From Deltaproteobacteria bacterium (GTDB taxonomy: Bacteria; Desulfobacterota; Desulfuromonadia; Desulfuromonadales; BM103): DNA of 64,000 nt. Position numbers and translations under genes: made by a program. Location of the stretch: assembly GCA_024279915.1 (NCBI GenBank), contig JAJRRB010000025.1, forward strand, positions 62,001 through 126,000, given 5' to 3'. Under the pieces are notes generated by a model that searched no databases, was not told the DNA's origin, and worked only from the letters and a program-made list of their open reading frames with translations. Of the stretch, positions 53,293 to 60,997 are shown piece after piece. Position 1 is the stretch's first letter; each line of letters begins with the position of its first letter.

Positions 53293-53321
53293 ACTATACG
53301 CAACGAGGGGGGGATTGTAAA
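53293..53321 (-). promoter_or_regulatory. Sigma-70 promoter of the folD-gcv operon
   Basis: On the minus strand TTTACA (53316-53321) and TATAGT (53293-53298) are 17 nt apart. The predicted start near 53286 puts the whole fold-back repeat into the 5' leader. Confidence 0.65.
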
Positions 53322-53418
53322 GATGTGAAGAGGGGTAATCTTGAGAAAAGTCTGCTTACAATCTACCTTTGACGCTGATGTTATTCGCACCCAGCGCCAC
53401 ACGCAACGCACTATATTC

Positions 53419-54477
53419 TTACTCTTTCTCCAGCCGTTTCTGACTCTGTACTCTCTTATACATCTTGCCTAAACTCTTCTCCTTACGCCGTTTCTCTGCC
53501 AGCGTTTCATCCGCACGTTCTTGCTCTGCTTTCAGTTTAAGGTAATTGGCCAGTCGGCGCGGATCAAGTTCATTACTCTCAGCGGCAATGGCCACAGCAC
53601 AACCCATTTCACCCAGATGACGGCAATCATTGAAACGACAGTTGCGCGCCACCGTTTCAATCTCCGCAAAGAGTGTGGCGACTCCTACTTCGCAGTCGCT
53701 CAGTTGCAGCTCGCGCATACCGGGGCTATCGAGCAGTAGGCCACCACTTGGTAGCAGGTGCAAGGAACGTGAAGTGGTGGTGTGACGGCCCTTGGCGTCG
53801 CTCGCGCGGGTAACACCAATCTCCTGCACGACAGAGGTATACAAGGTATTGACCAGAGTTGACTTGCCGACCCCGCTTGAACCGACCAGAGCCACCGTCT
53901 GCCCAACCCGGCACCAGGGACGCAGAATCTCAAGAACACTCTCATCCCTTGAATCGACCGCCTCAATCGCCAGACCCGGTCGCAGGACTCTGGCCTGAAC
54001 ACGGAAATTTTCGACGTCTTCAATCAGATCGACTTTGGTCAGCACGATCACTGGCTCGACTCCGGCATCGAGTGCCATTGCCAGATAACGTTCAAGTCGC
54101 GAAAGGTTAAACTCAGCGTTGCAGGATGTCACAATGAAGAGGGTATCGACGTTGGCTGCCATCAATTGGACTCTGGCGTCATGCCCGGGTGCCATGCGTT
54201 TGAACAAACTGGTGCGTTCCAGAAGACGCAGCGGTTGACCATCTTTATCAATCAGCAGCCAATCCCCCACTGTAGGTAGATCTTCCACTGCATAGCGCAA
54301 CCAGGCGTGAGGCAGGGAGAACTTCTGCCGACCGCCCTCACCCACACAATCAACCAGATGGCGATTGAGGGCAAAGACCCGCACTGGAGTGGTCGTTTCC
54401 CATTCCTCAAGGCTTAACTGTTGCTGAAAAAAATGTCCCCAACCGAGGTCCGGCAAAGATAAAGAAGTTTCCGACAT
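53419..54477 (-). CDS. rsgA: Ribosome small-subunit GTPase RsgA
   Basis: Start chosen at ATG 54477 (MSETSLSLPDLG). The 352-aa protein has an N-terminal OB-fold, circularly permuted GTPase motifs (VLTKVDLIED as G4, then GSSGVGKSTLVNTLY as G1 and DSPGMREL as G3) and the C-terminal zinc knuckle with C-x5-C-x-H (NCRFNDCRHLGEMGCAV). It assists 30S maturation. A single gene, downstream of FmdB-type gene on the same strand only by proximity. Confidence 0.93.
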   Translation of the reverse strand: MSETSLSLPDLGWGHFFQQQLSLEEWETTTPVRVFALNRHLVDCVGEGGRQKFSLPHAWLRYAVEDLPTVGDWLLIDKDGQPLRLLERTSLFKRMAPGHDARVQLMAANVDTLFIVTSCNAEFNLSRLERYLAMALDAGVEPVIVLTKVDLIEDVENFRVQARVLRPGLAIEAVDSRDESVLEILRPWCRVGQTVALVGSSGVGKSTLVNTLYTSVVQEIGVTRASDAKGRHTTTSRSLHLLPSGGLLLDSPGMRELQLSDCEVGVATLFAEIETVARNCRFNDCRHLGEMGCAVAIAAESNELDPRRLANYLKLKAEQERADETLAEKRRKEKSLGKMYKRVQSQKRLEKE

Positions 54478-54561
54478 CGACCTGTCCACAAAAGAAAGAG
54501 AACCTTACGACTTGACGTTACCACTTCTCAACTACACCGAAGAGAGCAAAATGAGCAACAA

Positions 54562-54594
54562 AAAAAGGGACAGAATCCAATTCTGTCCCTTTTT
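54562..54594. terminator. Bidirectional terminator between FmdB-type gene and rsgA
   Basis: A 15-bp perfect stem (AAAAAGGGACAGAAT / ATTCTGTCCCTTTTT) with a CCA loop has T tracts in both directions. It mainly ends the minus-strand FmdB transcript. Confidence 0.85.
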
Positions 54595-54616
54595 ACACTG
54601 TTTATCACACGCGATT

Positions 54617-54865
54617 CTATTCGTTGGCCGCTTTCGGACAACCAGCACAACCGCCACCACTATCTGCCGAAGGGCAGGCTGCCGGTTTGCCACCGTAACC
54701 CTGATCGTACCAGCCATCGCCTTTGAGAGCGAACCCGGTCTGAGAAATCAGCTTGACAACCACACCACCGCATTCACGACATTCGGTGAGCGGTGCATCG
54801 GAAAACTTCTGACGGGCCTCAAAGATCAGGCCACAATCCTTACATTTATATTCATACATCGGCAT
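54617..54865 (-). CDS. FmdB-type zinc-ribbon protein
   Basis: Start chosen at ATG 54865 (MPMYEYKCKDCG), after GAGGTG. The 82-aa protein has a CxxC...CxxC zinc ribbon (CKDCG and CRECGG) of the FmdB family. A Gly/Cys-rich tail follows (SGGGCAGCPKA) that may bind extra metal. Proposed roles include regulation of formamidase-like genes; here the function is unknown. Confidence 0.85.
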   Translation of the reverse strand: MPMYEYKCKDCGLIFEARQKFSDAPLTECRECGGVVVKLISQTGFALKGDGWYDQGYGGKPAACPSADSGGGCAGCPKAANE

Positions 54866-54922
54866 AGGACTCACCTCTTTTTAGAAAATTCGTCGGTAAT
54901 TTAATAACTTTGCGAGCAGATG

Positions 54923-55228
54923 TCAACCCTTCACTAGATTGTTGAGGATTTCACTGATTGTCTGAAAGTCGGCATCTTCAAGTAAAAGACGTTTATGACG
55001 GGACGTATCGCCGGAGATTAATCTAACGCAACTCTTGGGCAGACTGCAGAGTTTGGCAAGAAAAACACAGCAGGCCTTGTTAGCCGCACCATCCACCGGC
55101 GGAGCAGTGAGAGAGACTTTGAGCTCCTCACCCTGCAGACCGACCACCTTGTTGCGACTGGCGCGAGGTTGGATATACAAAAAGATTTCAACACCTGCGT
55201 CGGTTTGCCGCAGGCAGGAGAGGCTCAT
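54923..55228 (-). CDS. DUF167 (YggU) family protein
   Basis: This 101-aa protein has the DUF167 pattern IQPRASRNKVVGLQG and LTAPPVDGAANKACC. It is a small cytosolic protein of unknown function. It overlaps the divIVA stop by 4 nt (ATGA), forming the common YggT-DivIVA-DUF167 cluster. Confidence 0.88.
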   Translation of the reverse strand: MSLSCLRQTDAGVEIFLYIQPRASRNKVVGLQGEELKVSLTAPPVDGAANKACCVFLAKLCSLPKSCVRLISGDTSRHKRLLLEDADFQTISEILNNLVKG

Positions 55229-55938
55229 TTGAGGAGATCCCTCTCACCATTTATTTCATTCGGGTCAAAATCGAAAGAGAGCTCAGGAGCATTATTCTCG
55301 GGAGAAGGTTCAGCAGTGGAGTCCTCAGCTGCTGAATCAACTTGATTTGGTTCTGTGAATTCTGCATCTTCGACAAGCCCTTCAGAATGATCTGCTGTTT
55401 GCGGTGCAACTTCTTCGCTCTCTGGACCGGAGGCATTGATAAATGGCAGTGGCTCTTCAAGTAACCGGGCATCAGCGTCTTGCTGTTCAATGCCCACAGC
55501 ATTCAAATCGAGCATACGGATATGTTTTTCCAACAATCCTTTCAGGCTGACTTCAAAATCAATCTTCTGCCGTTTGGTCTCCTGAATCTCCTCGATTAAC
55601 TGTACCCGCCGCTCTTCGGCATTGCGCATCAGGCGCTCCGCCTTGATCTCAGCCTCGGCCATCAGAACATCTACTTCACGGCGAGCGGTTGCTTTCAACT
55701 CCTCAGTAATCTTCTGGGTGGTTATCAGGGTTTCCTTAAGAGTCTCTTCACGATCTCGCATCTCTGTCAATGCCGCGTTGGTGTGAGCCAGTTCTTCCTG
55801 AAGATCATGATTCTGCCGCATCAGACGCTCCAACTCTTCGGCCAGAGATTCCAGGAATCGATCAACTCCGGCTTTTTCGTAACCAAAGGGGCGGGATTTG
55901 AACTGTTGCTGTTGAATATCAATAGGACTGATTCGCAT
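55225..55938 (-). CDS. divIVA: DivIVA-domain protein
   Basis: This 237-aa protein begins MRISPIDIQQQQFKSRPFGYEKAGVDRFLE, the DivIVA membrane-binding N-terminus. A long coiled coil follows to about residue 150, then an acidic, Glu/Ser/Asp-rich C-terminal tail. DivIVA proteins mark curved membranes at poles and division sites. It is flanked by yggT and the DUF167 gene in an operon. Confidence 0.9.
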   Translation of the reverse strand: MRISPIDIQQQQFKSRPFGYEKAGVDRFLESLAEELERLMRQNHDLQEELAHTNAALTEMRDREETLKETLITTQKITEELKATARREVDVLMAEAEIKAERLMRNAEERRVQLIEEIQETKRQKIDFEVSLKGLLEKHIRMLDLNAVGIEQQDADARLLEEPLPFINASGPESEEVAPQTADHSEGLVEDAEFTEPNQVDSAAEDSTAEPSPENNAPELSFDFDPNEINGERDLLK

Positions 55939-55947
55939 GGTAGCCGC

Positions 55948-56238
55948 CTAGAAACCGCCGTAAGTCAATTTATACTGAATCTGAGCCAATACATTTTGAA
56001 GTACGCCGATGATAATCAGCAAAGCAATCGGAGTAAAATCCATAGCACCGAACTGCAACGGCAGGATACGCCGCATACGGTTAAACACGGGATCAGTCGC
56101 GTTATGCAGGAAACGGACAATGGGGTTGTACGGATCAGGGTTGACCCAGGAGATCAACGCCCTGGCAATCACAATCCAGAAATAGATCGAGAGAATAGCT
56201 TGCAAAACCTGGAATACAGCACTGACTATAATGTCCAT
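55948..56238 (-). CDS. YggT family membrane protein
   Basis: Start chosen at ATG 56238 (MDIIVSAVFQVL), after AGGAGA. The 96-aa protein has two hydrophobic regions (residues ~1-27 and ~66-88) and the YggT signature ARALISWVNPDPYNPIVRFLHNATDPVFNRMRR, quoted in parts. It belongs to a family linked to cell division and osmotic fitness. First gene of the YggT-DivIVA-DUF167 operon, divergent from the DAHP synthase gene. Confidence 0.88.
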   Translation of the reverse strand: MDIIVSAVFQVLQAILSIYFWIVIARALISWVNPDPYNPIVRFLHNATDPVFNRMRRILPLQFGAMDFTPIALLIIIGVLQNVLAQIQYKLTYGGF

Positions 56239-56372
56239 GAAATCTCCTGACCGGAACACATAACCCTAATGTCCGGCGCAAACAAAACTATGGCTGGTTC
56301 AAACAAAACCTTAACAATATTAACATATAGCGTGTTAACTGGAAATGTGTCAATCATCTGATTAAAGCTGAA

Positions 56373-56442
56373 TCCTGCAATCTGATTGATTTTTTTACGT
56401 TTTGCAGGACATAATGCCCTTTTTTACTTAACCTTTGCAGGA
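56373..56442 (+). promoter_or_regulatory. Candidate RNA switch in the DAHP synthase leader
   Basis: TCCTGCAA at 56373-56380 can pair with TTGCAGGA at 56402-56409 or with the identical TTGCAGGA at 56435-56442, which contains the Shine-Dalgarno of the DAHP synthase gene. The first copy is the ribosome-binding site of a five-codon leader ORF. The two pairings exclude each other. Confidence 0.45.
56414..56431 (+). CDS. Putative leader peptide MPFFT
   Basis: ATG CCC TTT TTT ACT TAA encodes MPFFT, with GCAGGA 5 nt upstream of the ATG. Two successive Phe codons ahead of a DAHP synthase, the first enzyme of aromatic amino acid synthesis, suggest a Phe-responsive attenuation leader. It is very short and could be chance. 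Confidence 0.4.
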   Translation: MPFFT

Positions 56443-56449
56443 GAGAATA

Positions 56450-57523
56450 ATGGTTCAGACTAACAATCTCCACGTCAGCGGCCTGACACCGCTCATTGCT
56501 CCAGCAGACCTCAAGCAGGTGCTCCCTCTCTCAGAGGCTGCCGCTGAGTTCGTCGCCAGTTCTCGCAAACAGATTCAGGACATCCTCTGGGGCCGAGACC
56601 CACGCATGATGGTGGTGGTTGGCCCTTGTTCCGTCCATGACCCGAAAGCAGCTCTGGAGTACGCCGGGTTACTGGCGAAGCTCAACGAGGAGTTGAAAGA
56701 TCAACTGCTGCTGGTAATGCGCGTCTACTTTGAAAAACCCCGTACCACGATCGGCTGGAAAGGTTTGATCAACGATCCGGATCTCGACGGCACCCATCAG
56801 ATTTCAAAAGGTCTTGGTATTGCGCGCAGGTTGATGCTCGACATTACTGCCATGGAGCTACCGGTCGCCACTGAGATGCTTGATCCGATCACTCCGCAAT
56901 TCATGGCAGATACGATCAGTTGGGGAGCCATCGGTGCCCGCACGACCGAAAGTCAGACTCATCGTGAAATGTCGAGCGGCCTCTCCTTCCCGGTCGGTTT
57001 TAAAAACGGCACCGATGGTAGCCTGCAGATTGCAATCGACGCCATGGGCGCTGCCTGTCACTCGCACAATTTCATCGGCGTCAACCGTGAAGGCCGCATT
57101 TCCATTGTCCAAACCACTGGCAACCCCGACGTACATATGGTGTTGCGTGGCGGCAACAATCATCCGAACTACCAGGCATCAGACATCGCTGCAACCATGA
57201 AAAAACTTGAAAAGGCTGGAATCGAGACCTCCATCATGGTTGATTGCAGCCATGCCAACTCCCGCAAGGACCACACCCGTCAAGAAGCCGTCATGAATGA
57301 TGTAATGGATCAGGTCGCTAACGGCAACAGCAATATCGGCTCGATGATGATCGAAAGTTTTCTTAAAGAAGGCAATCAAAAGATGGCCAATAAGCTCGAA
57401 GATTTGACCTACGGTGTGTCGATCACTGACAAGTGCGTCAACTGGGAGACAACCGAACGCATGCTGCGTCATGCCCATGCCAAGCTAAAGGAGTGCGGCG
57501 GCCGCAAGCTGTCGAAAGCCTGA
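56450..57523 (+). CDS. aroG: 3-deoxy-7-phosphoheptulonate (DAHP) synthase, class I
   Basis: Start chosen at ATG 56450 (MVQTNNLHVSG), after GCAGGAGAG. The 357-aa protein has the class I DAHP synthase motifs MMVVVGPCSVHDPKAALEYA, GWKGLINDPDLDG, GARTTESQTHREM and VDCSHANSRKDH. It joins erythrose 4-phosphate and phosphoenolpyruvate. Which of AroF/G/H it resembles, and so which amino acid inhibits it, cannot be told by eye. Its stop TGA shares its A with the hgcA ATG. Confidence 0.95.
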   Translation: MVQTNNLHVSGLTPLIAPADLKQVLPLSEAAAEFVASSRKQIQDILWGRDPRMMVVVGPCSVHDPKAALEYAGLLAKLNEELKDQLLLVMRVYFEKPRTTIGWKGLINDPDLDGTHQISKGLGIARRLMLDITAMELPVATEMLDPITPQFMADTISWGAIGARTTESQTHREMSSGLSFPVGFKNGTDGSLQIAIDAMGAACHSHNFIGVNREGRISIVQTTGNPDVHMVLRGGNNHPNYQASDIAATMKKLEKAGIETSIMVDCSHANSRKDHTRQEAVMNDVMDQVANGNSNIGSMMIESFLKEGNQKMANKLEDLTYGVSITDKCVNWETTERMLRHAHAKLKECGGRKLSKA

Positions 57524-58725
57524 TGAGTACCAGTAACTGCTGTCCTCCACCGAAAGAAGAGACACCCTGCTGCCCTCCTGCAAAGGAAGAGTCGGCAAGC
57601 TGTTGCCCGCCGTCAGCGGCAACTGATGCTTGCTGCTCCCCGGAAAGCATCTCGGCAGACTGTTGTCCTGGAGTCAGTGATGACCGGCCAGGGTACAAAC
57701 TCTGGCCCTTTGTTTGCGATTGGCTGGACAGCCCGACGGGACAAATCCCTCAGGTTGCAACACGTCTCACATCGGCAGACATCGTTGGACGTTGGCAGAT
57801 GCGCTGGGGACTCGGGCGCTCGCGTTACACGATTGCACCGGGGCTCTACGCCATTGGAACTCCAGCAGGTGACAGCCCGGTTCTGGTCACAGCCAACTAC
57901 AAAATGACTTTTGATATCGTACGTCGCGACATGCGTGGCCATGATGCCTGGCTGCTGGTCCTAGACACCAAAGGTATCAACGTCTGGTGCGCAGCGGGTA
58001 AAGGCACCTTTAGCACAGATGAGATTATTCGACAGGTGCAAAGAGCCAACCTGCAACAGCTTGTTAACCATCGCACCCTGATCGTGCCCCAACTTGGCGC
58101 ACCTGGCGTAGCTGCACATAAAGTCCATAAAGCCTGTGGCTTTAAAGTCGTTTATGGTCCCATCCGCAGCGACGACCTGCCACAGTTCCTGAGAACCGGA
58201 CAAACAGCCACACCGGACATGCGTCGGGTCAGGTTCACACTGACCGACCGGTTCATCCTGACTCCGGTGGAGTTGGCCAGCATGTGGAGATACACCCTGT
58301 GGAGTATACTGGCCCTTTTCATTCTCGGTGGCATCGGACCACAGATTTTCTCTTTCTCAGCGGCGTGGAGTCGCGGTATTATAGCTGTAACAGTGGGCCT
58401 GCTCGGACTGTTCACAGGCGCGGTGATCACTCCAATACTCCTGCCATGGCTACCGGGACGTGCATTTGCCACGCGCGGTGCCATCGCTGGTCTGGCAACC
58501 GGCATGCTGGGGCTTCTGATTTTTTCAGCATCGCTTGGCTGGTTGAACTCTCTGGCACTGCTGCTGGCAGTCGCAGCCGTCTCATCATGGTGTGCCATGC
58601 ACTTTACCGGGTCATCAACCTTCACCTCACCATCGGGCGTGGAAAAAGAGATGCGCCAGGCAATCCCCGCTCAGGCTGCGTTCTTGCTGGTCGGTGGACT
58701 CTGCTGGCTTGCTGCAGCATTTTAA
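57523..58725 (+). CDS. hgcA: Mercury methylation corrinoid protein HgcA
   Basis: Start chosen at ATG 57523 inside the upstream TGA (TGATG); the track start at 57433 is too early. The 400-aa protein has the HgcA cap-helix motif NVWCAAGKGTFST with Cys156, the predicted lower axial ligand to cobalt of the corrinoid. A corrinoid-binding domain spans about residues 55-255 and five membrane helices follow (about residues 267-400). HgcA transfers a methyl group to Hg(II). The first ~50 residues carry five Cys-Cys pairs (6-7, 16-17, 27-28, 37-38, 47-48), an extension outside the core domain. hgcB follows after 21 nt. Confidence 0.95.
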   Translation: MSTSNCCPPPKEETPCCPPAKEESASCCPPSAATDACCSPESISADCCPGVSDDRPGYKLWPFVCDWLDSPTGQIPQVATRLTSADIVGRWQMRWGLGRSRYTIAPGLYAIGTPAGDSPVLVTANYKMTFDIVRRDMRGHDAWLLVLDTKGINVWCAAGKGTFSTDEIIRQVQRANLQQLVNHRTLIVPQLGAPGVAAHKVHKACGFKVVYGPIRSDDLPQFLRTGQTATPDMRRVRFTLTDRFILTPVELASMWRYTLWSILALFILGGIGPQIFSFSAAWSRGIIAVTVGLLGLFTGAVITPILLPWLPGRAFATRGAIAGLATGMLGLLIFSASLGWLNSLALLLAVAAVSSWCAMHFTGSSTFTSPSGVEKEMRQAIPAQAAFLLVGGLCWLAAAF

Positions 58726-58746
58726 GAAGAGCAAAGGACATAAAGA

Positions 58747-59034
58747 ATGTCATCATTACGTTACCTTGAAAATATTGTCACTCTGAAGCTCGATACGGAG
58801 AAATGTGTCGGCTGCGGCATGTGTGCCGTGGTCTGCCCGCACGGCGTCTTTACAATCGAGGAACGCAAGGCACAGGTCGTTGATCGTGACGCATGTATCG
58901 AATGCGGGGCTTGTGCTGGAAACTGCCCGGTTGAGGCGTTGTCAGTGAAAGCGGGAGTCGGCTGTGCCAGTGCAATCATCAACGGTTGGTTGACTGGAGA
59001 AGAGCCTAGTTGCGATTGCGGTGGTAGCTGTTAA
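58747..59034 (+). CDS. hgcB: Mercury methylation ferredoxin HgcB
   Basis: This 95-aa protein has two [4Fe-4S] motifs (CVGCGMCAVVCP and CIECGACAGNCP), the conserved single Cys73 in GVGCASAIINGWL, and a C-terminal CDCGGSC. All are HgcB hallmarks. It reduces the HgcA corrinoid and may pass Hg(II) to it through the C-terminal Cys. It is 21 nt after hgcA. The C-terminal Cys are spaced C-x-C-x3-C instead of the common adjacent pair. Confidence 0.95.
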   Translation: MSSLRYLENIVTLKLDTEKCVGCGMCAVVCPHGVFTIEERKAQVVDRDACIECGACAGNCPVEALSVKAGVGCASAIINGWLTGEEPSCDCGGSC

Positions 59035-59046
59035 AACAAAGATGAC

Positions 59047-59081
59047 AGAGATAGAGATAGAGATAGAGATAGAGATAGAGA
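59047..59081 (+). repeat. Hexanucleotide tandem repeat after hgcB
   Basis: About five to six copies of ATAGAG follow the hgcB stop by 13 nt. No terminator hairpin is seen before them. It is a possible slippage site without an obvious role. Confidence 0.85.
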
Positions 59082-59196
59082 CAAAATCTGTTCAAGGGGT
59101 TTTGGATTGTTACTGTTTATAGTGACTTATAGAAAATAATTCTACCTCCCAAATATGTCTACAAAACTGGGGTTTATTCACCTGTAAATTGGCGCT

Positions 59197-59964
59197 CTAC
59201 TGGTTACGCCCCGCCATAACGCCTCCGTCCACGTCCCAAATTGCCCCTGTTACCCAACTTGCATCGTCCGAGAGGAGAAATGTAATCACCGACGCCACAT
59301 CTCCGGGCGTTCCGATTCTTCCGATAGGGTGAAAATCATTGAACCCCTTTAGGGCCTCATGGATCTCGTCTGGCTTTATAAAGGCTCCGTAGATCGGGGT
59401 TTCAACGACGGCAGGTGCCACTGCGTGGACACGAACGCCATGTTCCGCCAACTCCATAGCCAGATGCTGGGTCAAGGAATGCAGACCAGACTTGGCCATG
59501 GAATACGCCGACGAGGGTGTCGCCTTGATTGCCTGATGGCCCCACATTGAGCCGATATTAACTATTGAGCCACCACCGTTGGCCACCATGTTTTTTGACA
59601 CCTGTTGTGTTACAAAAAAGATCGCCCGGTTAAGATCCATGTAGCTATCATATTCCTCTCCCGTGTGGTCCAAAAAGGATTTAGGGGAGAAAATACCCGC
59701 AGCGTTGATAAGGCACTTCACATCCTTCATCTCTTCGGCGATGTGCTGAATTAGTTTGTCTACATCTCCCTTTGACGTGAGGTCGCATCGGAAAGTGCTT
59801 ACTTTGTTTGGCTTCTTAAACGTATCGCGCGCAGCATCCAGTTTCTCCAGTTGGCGACCAACCAGAGTCACTGAAGCACCCTCTTCTACCAGTAACTTTC
59901 CTGTCTCCAACCCCATACCACTGCTACCGCCGATGATCAGTGCTTGCTTGTTTGAGAATTTCAT
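59197..59964 (-). CDS. Short-chain dehydrogenase/reductase
   Basis: This 255-aa classical SDR has the NAD(P) site [13 protein letters not shown] and the catalytic YxxxK (YSMAK), with Ser in [12 protein letters not shown] suggests either cofactor. It is a cytosolic oxidoreductase with unknown substrate, convergent with hgcB. A good AAAGGAGGAG precedes the ATG. Base composition is less GC-rich than hgcA. Confidence 0.9.
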   Translation of the reverse strand: MKFSNKQALIIGGSSGMGLETGKLLVEEGASVTLVGRQLEKLDAARDTFKKPNKVSTFRCDLTSKGDVDKLIQHIAEEMKDVKCLINAAGIFSPKSFLDHTGEEYDSYMDLNRAIFFVTQQVSKNMVANGGGSIVNIGSMWGHQAIKATPSSAYSMAKSGLHSLTQHLAMELAEHGVRVHAVAPAVVETPIYGAFIKPDEIHEALKGFNDFHPIGRIGTPGDVASVITFLLSDDASWVTGAIWDVDGGVMAGRNQ

Positions 59965-60290
59965 CTTTGCTCCTCCTTTTCAGCCATTAAAGCTGCTGAG
60001 GTTGGCCTGCAAGAGTGGACACCATAACCAGTGGCAGTTTTCCAAGACATGGAGCCACTGTTACCTGCCGATCGCGAGTCTCGGAAATCGTATCACAACA
60101 ATCAATAAGCGCCAGTGATCCGGTGAATGGCGATTATCAAAAATCCTGATAAATAAGCCCACAGTCAAAGGAGGGTGGATGACTACGGGGCAACGTCTTT
60201 CAGTAGGCAAACAGTCACTCGTCTACCTGTTTACATGTTACCATTCTGTTCGGCTCCTCATCTATTAGCCCAATAAGTCCTGACAAATAA
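59965..60290. other. Intergenic gap with one possible mini-ORF
   Basis: No recognisable gene is present. AAGGAGGGTGG precedes an ATG at 60179 that opens a 29-codon frame to TAG at 60268 (MTTGQRLSVGKQ...). The strong ribosome site is suggestive, but no family or conservation is visible. Confidence 0.2.
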
Positions 60291-60295
60291 TAAAA

Positions 60296-60317
60296 GGCCA
60301 CCCGTTTTCAGGTGGCC
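60296..60317 (-). terminator. Terminator of the small HTH gene
   Basis: GGCCACC / GGTGGCC pairs around an 8-nt loop, and on the minus strand it runs into TTTTATTATTT. It lies 93 nt after the HTH-protein stop codon. Confidence 0.6.
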
Positions 60318-60410
60318 ACAATAGCAGTTCTATACATGATCCGACCAAACAATGTCTGTCCGATCAGGTCTTGGTTACTCTATATTTTATGCTATTCAGA
60401 ATACTTGAAA

Positions 60411-60596
60411 TCAGGATCGGATCACCATCGTCTCCACTTCGAGACGCACATCATCGATGTTCACCTGAACAACCTTGTCACCTTCCTGCTCTGCCCTCAC
60501 CAGGCCTTTTGCAACCCACTCCATCAACTTGCCAATTTGAATTCCGAACTTGTCTGCGGCAGCTTCAGGGGTATACCAGGTTTTAACCAGCGACAT
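60411..60596 (-). CDS. Small helix-turn-helix protein (MerR/excisionase-like)
   Basis: This 61-aa protein reads MSLVKTWYTPEAAADKFGI, then MEWVAKGLVRAEQEGDKVVQVN, the helix-turn-helix and wing of MerR/excisionase-type DNA-binding domains. GGGAGG precedes the ATG. It is a stand-alone, very small regulator. There is no integrase nearby, so the target is unknown. Confidence 0.7.
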   Translation of the reverse strand: MSLVKTWYTPEAAADKFGIQIGKLMEWVAKGLVRAEQEGDKVVQVNIDDVRLEVETMVIRS

Positions 60597-60759
60597 AAGA
60601 ACCTCCCTTACTTAACAAGTGATAGCAGATATCGAGAATAAATCAGGCTACGTTTTAATTATAGCGGCAAATTCAGGATTGTCTGTTGTTCTCCACTGAT
60701 TAATTAAAACATTTGGTAACTATTCGACACCTTTGAACTATTAACAATAATGTCTGTCA

Positions 60760-60975
60760 TCCTCGAATGCTTCTATCGGGGATCCATGGTTTTAAAATCT
60801 GGATTCCCGATTACACCCTCGGGAATGACAATCTTTAGTCGAGACTGAATAGTTACCGCTTTTTAAGGATAAACAGGACACGGATGAACACGGATTTAGA
60901 TGCAAGGTATCAAGGCGTTAGATTTTGTTCGATCCGTGTAAATCAGATTTTTATCCGTGTCCAGAGGTTTTGTTC
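60760..60975. repeat. Two dispersed-repeat-like palindromes
   Basis: TGTCATCCTCGA ... TCGGGAATGACA (about 60757-60831) forms an imperfect palindrome around GGATTCCCGATTACACC. A second unit, AACAGGACACGGATGAACACGGA with ATCCGTGTCC at the far end (about 60868-60961), resembles widespread ACACGGAT repeats. They fill the 400-nt gap between the HTH and DUF3047 genes; no gene is seen. Confidence 0.5.
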
Positions 60976-60997
60976 ATAAACTGAAGTTACGTGGTTA

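Noticed and set aside
57433-57522. Longer N-terminus for HgcA from the ORF track
   Set aside because: These codons lie in another frame within the 3' end of the DAHP synthase gene. The ATG in TGATG at 57523 gives a coherent protein.
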